64,000 nt of DNA from Candolleomyces eurysporus (GCA_027579435.1 JANBPK010001491.1:1-64000), one strand, 5' to 3'. Positions 47,649 through 61,177 are shown, counted from the stretch's first letter. Notes: generated from the letters alone by a model not told the origin. A program made the numbers and translations.

Positions 47649-50600
47649 TCAGACTTTCGCTTTGCTATTGTCCTTGAATGCAAGAAGATCGGATAAAGAT
47701 GCAATTTGGTCTCCCTGTTCATGGAAAGATGGTTTGTTAATCGGAAATAACACTAGAGAGAGTAATGATCGACGAACCTTTCGCTCCAAGACATCAACGA
47801 CTTCACGAAGATGCTTAGCCAACATGTTACGCCTGGGTACGTCCGAGACAGGGTCCATCTCTTTGTACTGATCCGCAAGCTCGACGTAAATGCTAGAAAG
47901 GGACGAATGTTTGGTTAGCACGATGATGGGAATGAAATTCAGTCCAATGAGAAGGTGTACCTCTTATAATGCGTGAAATCATCCTCCAACTCCCGAATAA
48001 CTCGCATCGCCATCGTCTGCGGGGGAAGCCCAGCCTGGTTCCCTACTCTCCTGAAATAGCTAGCGTCCGATGGAACCTCCCCGAGCTCGTTGCGGGATAC
48101 CATCCCTGCTATTCCTTCCAGCGGATCCGTTCGCCCTCGCCTTCGTTGTCCTCTACCGTGTCCGTGACCACGACCGGCTCCCACCTCCTCTTCCTCATCA
48201 TCAGACTCAGCATGGTGTTCATGAGCCCCTCGGTGATGATCTCCACCCTTGTCGTGTCGTCCTCGGTAACAGACAGTGCAGGTCTTCGGATTGTGCTCTG
48301 GAGCAGAGAAGAATAGCCTTTCTAACCTCTCGNCCCCGGATTTGAGGGAAAGGCGTCTCCGCTTGGTGTCTCGACGACGGTTTGCGAGAAGTCGTTGCCT
48401 GCCCCGCAGCAGCTGGCCGACTCTTCGACAAGTTAGCTTGGGCGGCAACCGGAGGACGAGGACTGGGAGAAGGCGGAATAGGAGTTGTCGGACGCTCGGC
48501 ATACACGAACGATGGTTGTTCCAGTCGACGCTCGAGGGANGGGGCTCCTCGACCTGGGACTAGGAAGAGGATTGTGAGACTCGTTCATGGAGAAGGACCT
48601 GTCGGACCTCCTCTCCTCTACTTCAGCAGCGATGCGTTGCAGCTCCTGCTGATCAAGGAATTGAACGCGGTGAGGAGTGGCTATAGACGATCCGAGAGTC
48701 GCATGATCTGTTCGCATGGTCCTGTCTGCCTGACGTCGTGAAGCGATGGACGACTCAAACTCTTCATCGTCGTCATCACTGTCACTTGCGACTGCCAGGC
48801 TGAATTCCTGCTGTCGAGCCGCTCTGTAAGAGCCTTGGCCTTCCTTCTCTGCCTCCTTCTCCGCCTCTTCCTCCTCCTCTTCCTCCTCTTCCAAATCGCG
48901 CGACATTCCAATGTCAGCCTGTGATTGTTGCATGCTGGCTTCTCTTCCGGCCCTTCTTTCTCTCAGACCTTCCTCGACAACCCCTCGTAGCACTTCCACT
49001 TCGCCTTCCAACCGCTCGACGTCCTCTTTTAACCTCGCAATATCGTTCCCTTTCTCTCTCAGTGACTGCGAGTCCGTCTCCCTCAGTTCGCGGAGCTCCT
49101 GAAGGAGTTCGGTGTGAGATGCCAACTCCGAGGTCAAGCGCGTCAAATGAGATCGCAGGGAATTGATTAAGGCTTCCAGAGCTGAAAGGAATCAGCGAGT
49201 CAGTAAAAATCGAGGAAAAGAGAGTAATAAAACCAACCTTTCTTCTCCTCTACGGCATCCTTGTATCTCTTCATAACTTCCTCAGAGTCCTCCACTATTT
49301 CCTTCTCCCTAACCTTTTCCTTTGCCTTGCCTTTAGCTCTACTTGTGGCGCCGGCAAGTTCTCGCTGTTGCTGAACGATAACCTCCTCCTGCTCCAGTAG
49401 CCTTGTGCGCTCTCTTGCAACGTCGCGTTTGCATTCATCCAGCTCCATCTCCAATTCCCTCACCCGCCTTCTTGAGATGCCATTCTCGTCATTCAGCTGC
49501 TGGAGCTTTGACTGTACTTGGCCGAGAGTCTGGAGCAATCGAGCTGTCNAAAAAAGAGGATCAATTAAACGACGATGTAGGAAGCGGGGAAAGAGTACAA
49601 ACCTTCTGCTTCCCTAGAGCCAGCACCCTTGTAAGGATAGTAAGTCGTACCTAGCCTTGCCGGACTCTCCACAGCGGCCGTCAGCCCAGTAACATCAGGC
49701 AAAACCACTCTACTCCTCGNAAAGGTCCTTGGAGAAATTCCTCCTAGAAAGATTCGACTTTGCTGGGGCAGGGTCCTGCTGCTTGCTCGAAGGCTCGTTC
49801 GCCGGAACTTTCCTGTGCTGCTGCAGGGGCGGAGCTGACGTTGGTCGGTGCCCATCTTCACGCGTACGGGATTGCGTCTCNGTAATCTCTTTGGTGATTC
49901 CCCTCGCCATCCGGGTGAACTTGGAACTCCCAGTTGAGGGAGTTGCAGGCTGCAGACGTACTTCCGGATGGGGAGTCTGCTGAACAGGGTTGGAGACGCG
50001 TCGCGTAGGACGAGGTGTCGACATGTTCGTCGAGTTGTTCGCGGAGAGCATGGTTACATTCCCCTGATTGCGTTTGGCCAGAGGCGACGGCTGTGGCTGA
50101 TGACGGTGTGCGGGAGAAGGTGGTTGGGGGTTGCGAGGCCTTTTCGGTGAAAAAGAGACAGACCGCAAGTGGTCTGATAACTTGGCACGAGGAGGAGAAC
50201 CAGGTTCAGTGTCGGAGGCAGATGATGACGACGAAGCATTGGACATGGGTGGTGTAGGGTGGATTGAACGGTTGTGCGGTGCGTATCCTGACTGGAGGAT
50301 TCGGTCCAGCTCTGCAGTGCTGTCGACGACGATTGGGTCGGAGGTGACGTTGTTCACGGTCTGCTTGATCCCTAGTCAGCAACGCTGGCCCAAGCTTGCA
50401 AAAATTTTCAACGTACATTCTTAGACTTGGATGGGTCGTCAAGCATGCTCATGCGTCCTACGCCAGCCATGATTTGGTTGAGTGGCCTCTCTGGGTCGTA
50501 TTCTGCCCCGCTCATGCTGACATCTCTTCTGTAACCCCGTCCTCCGCCTAGACCCGCCGTGATGGTTACAGCGCTTGCATGGTGCGCTGCGGTAGACATC

Positions 50601-50932
50601 GTCTCCCCGCCGTAGGGATTAATACCGTCGTCGTCGTCGCCCGTGCGGTACGACCAACCCATATGCATGTGACTGTCCTCGTCCTGAAAATGCTCTCTTG
50701 AACGGTGGGCGAATGAGGGAAAATCCGGGTAGGGCATGGGCCCAGAGTCGTGTCGGGGATATTCTACGCTGCTGTTCTGCTGGTAGTGGTAGTAATCCTC
50801 GTCATCGCTGGCCGGCGGTACGGGAATTGAAATGTTGGATTTCAGCCTGTTTTCAAGCTGCCTTCGGTGCTGTTCGACCTGGTCGCGGTGGATGCTGATG
50901 TCGTAGGCAGACCCTCTGGTGTGCCTCTTCAT
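47649..50932 (-). CDS. Cep57/PPC89-type centrosome (spindle pole body) coiled-coil protein
   Basis: Probably a structural spindle-pole-body protein that links microtubules. Start is the ATG at 50932. Exons: 50932-50417, 50360-49613, 49543-49238, 49181-47961, 47892-47778, 47714-47649, about 990 aa. The N-terminal third is disordered, ending in PDVTGLTAAVESPAR as in PPC89-like centrosome-localisation regions. Long coiled coils follow (LQQLNDENGISRRRVRELEM; LKEDVERLEGEVEVLRGVVE), with a Glu-rich patch. C-terminal to these is a CTVCYRGRH Cys pair. The terminal IRELEDDFTHYKSIYVELAD, DQYKEMDPVSDVPRRNMLAK and GDQIASLSD match the Cep57 microtubule-binding domain. Ns at 48333, 48540, 49720 and 49881 fall in exons at homopolymers and break the frame technically; that at 49549 is intronic. 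Confidence 0.8.
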
Positions 50933-51164
50933 TGTCTATGACCTGCCTCTGGTATATGGTAGAAAAGTGGTATCGCNAAGGGTGGGGGGATGGAGGCAGG
51001 TGGTGGCAAGAGGACAACGGCGGCGACGAGCACGTCAAATCAACAATCCAACAAACCCTAACGCGTCCGTCACGTGTACCGTGTCACACAAGCCCTAGCC
51101 TCGGGTTAGGGTCAAGGCCCATATCCCTTGATTTCAAAATTTCTATTCACCTTTCAAAGCCCTC
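50933..51164. promoter_or_regulatory. Divergent promoter of the Cep57-like gene and BMS1
   Basis: Only 232 bp separate the two start codons. The half nearer BMS1 holds AACCCTAA (51054-51061), overlapping ACGCGT (MCB-like, 51061-51066), CACGTG (51071-51076) and an inverted GGGTTAGGGT (51103-51112). TTAGGG-type sites are bound by Tbf1-like factors at ribosome-related genes in other fungi. ACGCGT is the classic G1/S box, which would suit a spindle-pole gene. Function here is inferred from the motifs only. Confidence 0.45.
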
Positions 51165-54100
51165 ATGGACGACCGTCCTCACAGATCCCACAGGCCCTCC
51201 CAGTCAGGGGCGAAGCACGAGAAGAAGGAAAAGGCAAAGGGCAAGGAGAAGAAGCAAGGCTTCAACGAAAAGGCTTTTGCGCCAAAGTCTGGCCGCCGAG
51301 CAGACAGACAAGGTCGACGGACAGCCGAAAAGGACCAGACGAGGCTGCATGTGCCTCTGGTCGACCGTACACCCGATGAGGACCCACCACCCGTCATCGT
51401 GGCCATTGTCGGCCCTTCTGGAGTTGGCAAGACGACGCTGTTGAAGAGTCTCGTGCGACGGTATACGAAACAAACGCTGAACGAGGCCAAGGGACCGATT
51501 ACCGTTGTATCTGGGAAGAAGCGTCGGTTGACGTTCATCGAATGCAACAACGACCTCAACAGCATGATAGACATTGGCAAGGTCGCCGACCTAATTCTGC
51601 TGATGATCGACGGCTCGTTCGGTTTCGAGATGGAGACCTTCGAGTTCCTCAACATCCTCCAATCTCACGGTTTCCCCAAAGTCATTGGCATACTCTCCCA
51701 CCTCGACCTCATCAAAAAGGCTGCGACTCTCAAGGCTTCGAAGAAAGCTTTGAAGAAGCGTTTTTGGACCGAAATCTACCAGGGAGCCAAGCTGTTTTAT
51801 TTGTCTGGAGTAATCAATGGGCGGTATCCGGACACCGAAATCCTCAACCTCTCCCGGTTCATCTCCGTCATGAAGTTCCGACCTCTTGTATTCCGCAACT
51901 CCCACCCCTACCTCCTCGTCGACCGACTTGAAGACCTTACATCCCGCGAACTCGTTCGGACCAGCAAGGGCAAGTGCGACCGCACGGTGACGGTGTATGG
52001 GTACCTCCGGGGAACCAACCTGCGCTCTGGGAGCAAGGTGCACATACCTGGTGTAGGGGACCTCTCCATGAAGAGTGTAACGATTCTTGGAGACCCATGT
52101 CCTCTCCCTACTGCCGAATCCGAAAAGCGGAGGAAGCTTAGTGAAAAGAAGAAGCTTCTCATTCATGCACCAATGAGCGATGTTGGAGGTGTCATGTACG
52201 ACAAGGACGCTGTGTGGATCAACGTTCCTGGAAGCTTTACGAGGGGAAACACCGACGGTGAGTTTCCGCGCTATTACATTCGTTTCAATGGTCTGACGTT
52301 GTTTCTCCAGTGCTACAGGGCGAAGGAGAACAGATGGTGATGGACCTCCAAGACGTCAACTCGACTCTCGACGACGCTGTGGCCAGAAGTCAAATCAGGC
52401 TGTTCGGTTCATCGTCACAGCCGCTAATAGTGGACTCTGAGAATGACAACGGGAGCGAAGACGAAGAGAGCGAGGAGGAAGAGGGGGAGGAATTCAGCGA
52501 CGAGGGTAGCGATGACGAGGAGGTGGACGAAGACGAAGACGACGACTGGGAGATAGAAGATACTCCAGAAACCGCTAAAAACACTGGTCGTACATCCATG
52601 CGCACAGGAGTCCGACAGCTTCCCAAGTCAAACGGCAAACAACGTGCGGACGTGGAATACGCAGACAGCGACTCCGACCTTGGTGCTAGTGACGAAGAGC
52701 AGGAACTTGGGGGTCGTCGTGTCCGCTTTGGCGACGAGGACGACCGCGATATTCCTAGCGACGACGAAAATGGGATGTCAGAAGATGCGGAGGATGACGA
52801 TGCACCAAAATGGAAGTCCAAATTGTCGGAACACGCTCAACAGCTCGCAGCCTCGTCACGCAAGGCCAAGCGGAAAGATTGGACAAAACTCATCTACACC
52901 ACTACGCTCACCCCGGAACAAATTATCAATGGAGAGCAAGAGCTGGATGAGGAGGAAGAAGATATGAACGTCGACGATGACGACTTCTTCAAAATCAAAA
53001 CCCGCGCTACGGAGACGGTCGACATCCTTGATAAGGGTAAGGACGACATCGATCCAGATGAATTGAAGAAATGGGAGGACGAGGATGTCCTTGACTCCCT
53101 ACGCCGACTCTTCATCACTGGTGTCGACACTGCTGCTGCCGAAGGTGGAGGGGATAGCGAAGGAGACGACGAGGATGAGGATAGGGAGGATGAGGACGAG
53201 GACGGTAGTGGAAATGATAGTGACGACGGAGGGGAATCTCCCGCGGCAGAGGATCCTGCAAAAGCACTTGCTGCCAAGAAGGAAGCTCTCAAACGGAAAT
53301 TCGACGAACAGTACGATGACCCTGAATCCTCCAAACTCGACTTCTACCAAGAAAAGAAGGACGAGATTGCTCAGCAGCTCGCTCTCAATCGCGCTGAATT
53401 CGAAGGACTCGACTCTGAGGCGCGTGCCCTCGTCGAAGGCTACCGGCCTGGATCCTACCTCCGTATCGAGCTCTCCGACGTCCCCGCTGAGCTTGTCGAG
53501 CACTTTGACCCAACATACCCAATCATCGTTGGCGGGCTCCTTCCCGCAGAGGAACGGTTCGGTTATGTTCAAGTTCGCATCAAGCGGCACCGATGGTATG
53601 CACGAACATTGAAGAACAACGACCCACTTATCCTCTCGCTTGGATGGAGACGATTCCAAACCCTGCCTACGTATTCACTGGACGACCATAGTATACGAAT
53701 GCGGATGCTCAAGTATACGCCAGAGCATATGCATTGCTATGCTACGTTCTACGGTCCCGTCTCCCTTCCCAACACTGGTTTCTGCGCCTTCAATTCGCTG
53801 TCGTCTGGAACGCCGGGCTTCAGGGTCTCTGCCACCGGAGTTGTGTTGGACATCGATCGGTCAGTTAAGATCGTCAAGAAGATTAAGCTCACTGGAGTGC
53901 CCTACAAGGTGTTCAAGAATACGGCGTTCATCAAGGATATGTTCTCGTCCGCGTTGGAAGTAGCCAAGTTTGAAGGAGCTAATATTCGGACTGTGAGCGG
54001 GATCAGGGGTCAGGTGAAGAAAGCTTTGCCTAAACCTGATGGAGCCTTTCGAGCGACTTTTGAAGACAAGATTCTGAAGAGCGGTAGGTGTCAACTTTCA

Positions 54101-54704
54101 CCCCTAATGACATCTGATTAATCCAAATACTTCTATAGACATCGTATTTCTCCGAGCATGGTACTCCGTCACACCCCGAAAATACTACAATCCTGTCACC
54201 TCGCTCCTCCTGTCTTCAAAATCAGAATGGACGGGAATGCGTTTGACGGGTCAAGTCCGACGAGATGAAGGGCTCAAGACGCCGCTTGATGTGAACTCTA
54301 CGTATAAGAAAATCGAGCGGCCAGCCAGAAAATTCAATCCACTCGTCATTCCCAAAAAACTCCAATCCGAACTCCCATACGCATCGAAACCCAAGCTTAC
54401 TGCACCCCAGCGGACGCCGACGTATTTGCAGAAACGCGCGGTTGTGATGGAGCCCGAGGAGAAGAAGGCTATTGCGCTTTTGCAGCAGATACGGGCGTTA
54501 AGGAAGGATCAGGTGGTGAGGAGAAAGGAGAAGAAAGACGGGAAGCGAGAGGAAAAGAAGAGGAAGATGAGGAAAGAGGAAGAGAGGAAGAGCGAGAAGG
54601 AGAAGGAGAGGAAGAAGGAGGTGATGAGGATTGTGGGACAGAAGAGTCGAAGGGAGGCAGAGTTGGAAGAGGGGCATGGAAGGAGGAAGAGGTCAAAGTC
54701 ATAG
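51165..54704 (+). CDS. BMS1: Ribosome biogenesis GTPase BMS1
   Basis: Essential GTPase of the small-subunit processome, which works with Rcl1 in 18S rRNA maturation in the nucleolus. Three exons (51165-52257, 52311-54083, 54139-54704) close to 1143 aa, near the usual size. A basic N-terminus precedes the P-loop GPSGVGKT (residues 83-90) and the [20 protein letters not shown] region. In place of NKxD is SHLD, as is normal in this family. The middle is strongly acidic (52.4-53.3 kb, Glu/Asp runs), as in yeast Bms1. The C-terminal half carries [50 protein letters not shown] and [20 protein letters not shown], ending in a Lys/Arg-rich coil. Both introns are GT-AG and about 55 nt. Confidence 0.95.
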
Positions 54705-55208
54705 TGTGGATTGCACCCTCTTCCTAGATATTCGTTCAGGTGCTTCTGTGTCCTTTACTGCGGGTCATTATTCTACGCCCATCTGCGCAACAATTTTTAA
54801 TGAGCCCCCTCGGTTCACTGATCTTGATACCGTCGAAGTACCCAAGGAGGTACTGTGACCCTGGACGATTATCAAATTTGCCGTCCCTGCCGCTGAAGAC
54901 GGAAGCGCGGGGTACACTCGTCTGCGGATCTTTGGCTGGGCTCGTGACAATTGCGAGTTCAATCTCGTCGCCGATTTCGTTCCCGCTCACGCTGGTCTAT
55001 CTTGTACTCTTGCTTGGAAAAAATCCATGAGTTTGACTTTGTGTCTTATTTTGCAAAGGTATCCTGCGACGATTCCAGCGTAAATACCTCTAGATGAAAA
55101 CTCCTGGGGCTGGGAACTGGCGCCAAAGCGGCACCGCTACAGTTGAATACGTTTTACCAGGATGCCAGACAAATAGTGTCGTATGTGTGATATGGACGTA
55201 GAGTACAT
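54705..55208. other. Convergent intergenic spacer
   Basis: About 500 bp between the BMS1 and NACHT B4 stop codons. No gene or repeat recognised. Confidence 0.4.
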
Positions 55209-57585
55209 CTAGCTTTCAGGCCTTTCGTGTCTTCGTCGGTGAACTAGCTGTTCAAAATGTCACTAAGCGAAAGCACTGATGACAGGAAAAATATGCGGCA
55301 CTCACTCGACGGTGCTCTTCCCTCCATTTGTCGCGATAGTGTTGAATCATAGAGGACAAGTCCGGGTCCGTATCCTGGAGAAAGCCACGACAATTACTCA
55401 AAGTTCGTAGTTTACGTGACCAAGTTGTTACGTACTTTTGACTCGTCCAAGATTTGGGTAGTGAACTTGACCCAGCGATCAAGGAAATACCTTTCAATCT
55501 TACAGTAGCCTTCTAGCCATTTATCCATCTTCTCTAGCATATCTCTCTGTAAGAGGAGATCGAGCGAGGGAGAGCCGAGAGGCGGACCGGTGCGGCGTCT
55601 GAATACATTGGACAGAAGGGAGAAAGAAAACTCGAAGCTTCGGCTGGTACCAACTTTCCAAGGCGCCCAGGGAACGCGACCTACGTAGCGGACTTGATAT
55701 TTGCGTGAATACGAGACCACAAGGTACGGAGAGAATGGGAACATACCAAGATGTAGTGGGCATTGATACATGTGTTGTATACAGCAAAGTGCGTAATATT
55801 CACGCACGCGTGAGTCGGGGAAGTAGAGATCCTTCGCGCGTGACTGGTCTCCGCAAAAATCGATGAAGGACTTGTGATAGATGTGAAGTGCGAATGGTCG
55901 GGATCCTGGTGCAGGGAATGAGTTCCCAAACTCAGAAATCTGCTTCAATTCCACTGTCGTCATCAATGAGCGTAGATCGGAGAGGATTGCTTCGTGGGTA
56001 TTCAACTCCCCGGAAAGAAGCATGTCCCAGTCTTGTATCGGGACAACGTCAAGGATGGGATCATAGAGGGAACTGAGTTGGTAAGAACGGAGCAGTAAGA
56101 GGAACCTGTCCCCTTCGCCACCATCTTGATCGGTTGCAGCTTCGTATGTGGTTTTGGCACTGGTCACGATTTGGGTGTAAAGGTTGTCGAGGGCAGAGAG
56201 GGGACTGTTGCCGGAACCAGATGATATCCAGGTCAAGAGTGTGTTCAGTCGTCTCGCAGGCAAGGCCCGTCGCTCAGATAGGTATCTGATCACTGTTGCT
56301 GCATAAACGAATTGGCCCGAGGCTGCCTCGACCAACCTCTCAACATCAGCCTCGCTAAACCACGGACCTGAATCATCGTCGTTCTGGGGAATGAAAGCAA
56401 GCAGCCTTCTCCATAAAAAGCGGCGAATATCAGCAGTAGCGTCATACTGGTCGCTGAGCTGTATGTGGTAGGCCGCACCGTGTAGGTGTCCACCTGGTTT
56501 GAGGGCACTACGAATAGCCCATTCTGGTCTGCTGGAAATGAAGAGGCGGAAGGGCGTGGAGGTGTCGACAAAGCATTCCTTGATTGCTAGCAAAAGTTCC
56601 ACTTGGCGGTCTTCATCTTTGCATTCATCAAGTCCATCGATAAGGATTACATGGGGAGGAAAGGAAGGGCCTGATCCTCCTTCTTGCCGTCCCAGACCCT
56701 CTACAGGGTCAACGATGAGAGTTCTCATCTGTGTGCGGAGTGATTTGGAGAAAATGAGGGAGTCGTTTTCCACTGCAGCCACAATCAGTTGCCGCAGTGG
56801 CCTATGACGCAAAGCAAGCTGGTACGCGATTGTCGGTACCACCGCCAGCACAGAGTTTCGTGTTTGATCTGCAGCGCAGAAAAAGAAAGTTGCGCCAAGG
56901 ATCCCCGGCTCCTCCGAAGCGCAATGCTCAGCAATAGTCTGCTGCAGTGCAGACTTTCCCGAACCTGCGGCGCCTGTCATGCAGAGCAAGCGTTGCTGAG
57001 GGGAAGGAGAGTTGCGATTCACGGTGATGAACGACATGATCTCGCTGATCACCTCAACGCGAGTGTCCTCGTCACATTTGGGAGGGTCGTATCGAGCTTC
57101 GGAGTTGTGTAAAGCTGCTGGGGCTACTTTCTCTAGGAGCACTTTCCAGCCTAATATAAAGCTTGGCATGGACACTTGCATTTGCAGAAAACTGGAAAAG
57201 GACTGACCCTCGCTAGCGTTGTGAGACGAAGTGTGGTGCTGGGACGCATCGACGACCTTCATATTTTGCACAACAAAATGACTGGAGTTGGCGAAAAATG
57301 CGGGGTTGTTTGATGACTGGGATAGTGAGGATCCAGCATTGGCAATACCATCACTTCTTCCAGTGTCCACAACCGTCGACGGCTCAAGGTGCTGAGCCCT
57401 GGAGAACGAAGTCGGAACTTGGGAAGAGGATTGCACTTCCAATTGTTGTTGCAGAGCTAACGAGGTATCTGTAGAGTCCGTCCGGAGGCCCAAGAACCTC
57501 CGGAAAGAAAACTGCTTGCTCTTTGGCTTGGGCGNCACGTTGTGGAGGGAAAACTGAGAAGACCCGCAGCGCCGCCCCTCTCATT
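55209..57585 (-). CDS. NACHT-domain NTPase B4
   Basis: STAND NTPase of the B type, about 711 aa. Exons: 57585-57208, 57150-55747, 55680-55436, 55374-55306, 55247-55209. The start at 57585 (MRGAALRVF) reaches the main frame only across the N at 57535, so it is provisional. Order: Ser/Gln-rich N-terminus; signature FFANSSHFVVQNMKVV; GWKVLLEKVAPAALHNSEAR; PPKCDEDTRVEVISEIMSF; Walker A GAAGSGKS; Walker B HVILIDGLDECKDED; ISSRPEWAIRSAL; AASGQFVYAATVIRYLSERR; LHIYHKSFIDFCGDQSRAKD. The end is helical and basic (RDKWREEHRR, then HRRRHERPES). Introns 57207-57151 and 55746-55681 are multiples of three and stop-free. No repeats. It differs from B2 mainly in the C-terminal quarter. Confidence 0.8.
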
Positions 57586-57888
57586 TCAAGCCATATCACA
57601 TATAGTGACGGCACAATGTGTCTTCCCACGATTCTCGAGGACACGAACCAGAGTGAGAGGGAGGAGTGTAAATTTGTATTTTGTTAGGAAGAACATTCCA
57701 TAGTACAACAAATGTATCACGAAATAATTATGTAGCAACCTTGGATTAAAAAACGAGTTTAATGCGTCTACCTTACGCTAGGTTTGAACGAGATTTACGA
57801 AAGTGGGTGTATGTGGAATACTTGACATAGTCTGTCACGAACGTCAGGACGAAGGTATTCAAGCAGGACGACGTCTAACTAAGTCTAG
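57586..57888. other. Short intergenic spacer
   Basis: About 300 bp: 5' leader of NACHT B4 and 3' trailer of the 2-oxoglutarate dehydrogenase gene. Nothing else seen. Confidence 0.4.
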
Positions 57889-60800
57889 CTAGAGAGCAAA
57901 GGCAGCGTTAACGAAAGCCTCAATCTCCTTCTTGTGCTGAGCCTGTAAAATCGTCGTCAGCCACCAGCACTCAAAAATGCATAGGATCGATAAACATACC
58001 TTGCTCCCGGTAGCAACCGAGCTAGTAGGCTCCCTTCCAGCGTACAATGGGTATTTACCCTTGTGGTATTGCGTCTGGCTGGCAGCGGTATAGATCCTAG
58101 GTCCTACATAACTCCACGCTCCATTGTTCAAAGGCTCTTCTTGGCACCACAAAAGGCTGGCATTGGGGTATTTGTCGAGATGAGGAGTGATCATGTCGTA
58201 AGGGAAGGGAGAGATCTGCTCAATACGCGAGATGGCAATGTCCTTGATGCCACGCTCTTCTCGGGCTTGGAGGAGGGCGTAGTAGACTTGACCGGTGCAC
58301 AAAATGTGTCGCTTGATCTCTTCGGGGGCAACGAGGCTGCTGTCGTGAGCGTCGGGAATATAGCGCTGGAAGTTGGTCTCAGCAACCATCTCCGACAGGT
58401 CTGACTTGGCCTTAGGGTGACGGAGCAAGTTCTTCGAGAAGAAGCAGATCAACTAGAAAAGAACATGGCAAGTCTTGTCAGTAAAAGAGAAACGAGTCAC
58501 GAGATATGAGTACACACGGGCTTGCGGAAGTCACGATGGATCTGCCTCCTCAAAACGTGGAAGTAATTGGCAGGGGTAGTTGGGTATACGACCTGCATGT
58601 TACAATCCTGATGCTGCCTCTCAATCTTCTCGGGACTAGGGAACTGGTTCGGGTGGTCATCGCACAGTTGCAAGAACCTCTCAATCCTTCCACTCGAGTG
58701 CTCCGGACCCTGACCGTCGTATCCATGCGGCAAGCTCATGACCAACCCGGTACGTTGCAACCACTTCCTCTCTCCAGAAGCGATGAACTGGTCAATGATA
58801 CATTGAGCATTGTTGGCAAAGTCACCGAATTGGGCTTCCCAGATGGTCAACGAATCCGGGGAGACGAGTGAGTAGCCGAGTTCGAAACCGAGAGTACCGA
58901 ATTCCGACAGGGAGGAGTTGCACACGACAAATTTGGCCTGGCTTGAGCCGAGGTTGTTGAGAGGGATGTACTGCTGCTCGTTGACTTGGTCGTGGATGAC
59001 GGCGTGTCGTTGGGAGAAGGTGCCACGCTCAACGTCCTGACCAGACACACGAACATGAATCTTCTCGAGAGCGAGAGAGCCAAAAGCAAGGGCCTCGGCA
59101 GTGGCCCAGTCGACGCCAGTTCCTTCCTCAACTGATTTGCCGCGAGTCGAAAGGATGCGAGCGAGATTGCGATGAGCGGTGAAGCCTTGAGGGTAGGAAG
59201 AGATGACCTTTCCGATGTGCTTCAACGTCTCCTCGTTAGAACCGGTGGGTCGGGTTGGGAGGGTGTGCTCAGCGAGCTGTTTGGGAGAGGGGAATCCTTG
59301 CCAAGCGGCAGACAGCCACTCCTTACTGGTTGGAACATAATCCTGCGCAGCGGCGGAGGCTTTCTCAAGCATACCCCATACCCATTTCTTGTGTTCCTCC
59401 ATGTCCTTCTCGGTAAAAGTGCCTCGCTGGTTCAAGAATTTGGAGTACTGTGTGAGAGGGGTAGGCTGCTTCTTGATAGCCTCATACATCCGGGGTTGAG
59501 TGAAGCTCGGCTGATCGGTCTCGTTGTGACCGTATCGGCGGTAGCAGACGATATCGACAACAACATCCTTCTTCCACTTGGCTCGATAATCGGCTGCGAG
59601 CTGGCAAACAAAGTTGACGGCTTCGACATTGTCGCCATTGACGTGGAAGATGGGAGCATCAATCGACTTTGCAATGTCGGAAGGATACGGAGTGGAACGG
59701 GAGAAGCGAGGGTCGGTGGTGAAACCGATTTGATTGTTCACGATGAGGTGGATGGTTCCTCCGGTTCCGTACGAAGGGAGGTTGTGAAGACCCATGGTTT
59801 CGTATACGACACCCTGACCGGCAAAAGCGGCGTCACCGTGGAGGAGAACACCCATGGCTGTGGTATGGGTAGTCTCGTCATTTTCGAAGTGCTGGATGGC
59901 GCGAGTCTTGCCAAGGACGACGGGGTCTTCGGCTTCGAGATGCGAGGGGTTGGCGACTAGGGAAAGGGAGACCTTCTTGCCAGAAGGGGTGGGGCGAACG
60001 TAATTGGCGCCGAGATGGTACTTGACATCACCAGCAGGGTTGTCATCCTCGTCACCAGAGAATTCGTTGAGAATAGCCTCGATGGGTTTTCGGATGACGT
60101 TGGCGAGAACGTTGAGACGACCACGATGAGGCATACCAATGGTGATGTGCTTGACACCGTTGTCAACGGAACGGTCAATGAGGGCCTTCATACCGGGAAT
60201 GAGGGCTTCACAACCTTCAAGGCCGAATCGCTTCTCGTTGGGGTATTTGCTGGCGATGAACTTTTCGAATGATTCGGACCAGATGAGTCGGTCGAGGATC
60301 ATTCGTTTTTCGTCGACGGTGTAGTTCCAAGGCTTGGGGACCTCGACGCGTTCTCGGATCCAATCGCATTGCTCCTTGTCGGGAATGTGGATGTACTGGA
60401 TGCCAACAGCACCGCCTGCAAAAGAAGGGGGTGAGCAGCGAGTTTCTCGTCTGTAAGGCTTCCATAAGAACTTACAGTAGATACGCTTGCAGAGGCTGAC
60501 GATCTCACGGAGCTTCATAGTCTTGTGGCCTTCGGTGGCAAAGTGGGGAAGAATACCAGGCCCAAGGGTGATGTCAGCGTCAAGGTCGCGCTCTGTGAAG
60601 CCGTATCGACTCAATTCAAGTTCCGGAGGCTTGACATCCGCGAGGTCTGCATCCAAAATGCCCAAGGGGTCGAGTTCGGCAACGTGGTGGCCTCTGACTT
60701 GGTAGGCACGAACCAGAAGTTGAACCTAATAGAAAGAACGTGAGATACCACTCTGGGAGAAGCTGAAAAAGAATACCTTGAGATGGATGTCGAGGCCTGC

Positions 60801-61127
60801 GCCAGAACTGACGTGGAGGGCTGGTGCCCCGTCGGTAGGGTGGGGAAGATCAGTGGAGGGAGGTGGTTGGAAGGCCTGGGGACTCGAAAGGCCCTTTTCC
60901 ATGCCAGAGAAGTAGATATCCCAAGAGGCATGGACCGACTTGGGATCCTGCTTCCAGAGACGATACATTTCATCGGCGTAGTACGTGTTTGTGCCATTGG
61001 CGAACGGATCGTTGGGCGACGGGGCCGGGGCCGCAGTGGCCAAGGAGCGAAGGGGCCCGCGAGAGGCAGCCAGGCTGCGCAGCAGCGCGGGTGAGCTCAA
61101 GCCTCGCAGAACAGGTCGTCGCAGCAT
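57889..61127 (-). CDS. KGD1: 2-oxoglutarate dehydrogenase E1 component, mitochondrial
   Basis: Thiamine-diphosphate enzyme of the TCA cycle that decarboxylates 2-oxoglutarate in the mitochondrial matrix complex. Five exons (61127-60777, 60725-60476, 60415-58518, 58452-58000, 57942-57889) close to 1001 aa. The N-terminus [20 protein letters not shown] is a typical mitochondrial presequence, followed by [20 protein letters not shown]. Core motifs are [118 protein letters not shown], and [15 protein letters not shown] near the end. Length and order match the eukaryotic enzyme. It has no frame problems. Confidence 0.96.
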
Positions 61128-61177
61128 TGAGGAAACCAAGAATGCCTCCTCCGACCAACTAGCAACGTCATGACCCA

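Noticed and set aside
52390..53334. Long Ser-rich minus-strand frames inside BMS1
   Set aside because: Mirror image of the Glu/Asp-rich coding region of BMS1; shadow frames.
59172..59960. 262-codon plus-strand frame opposite KGD1
   Set aside because: Lies wholly within the strongly conserved KGD1 exon 3; shadow frame.
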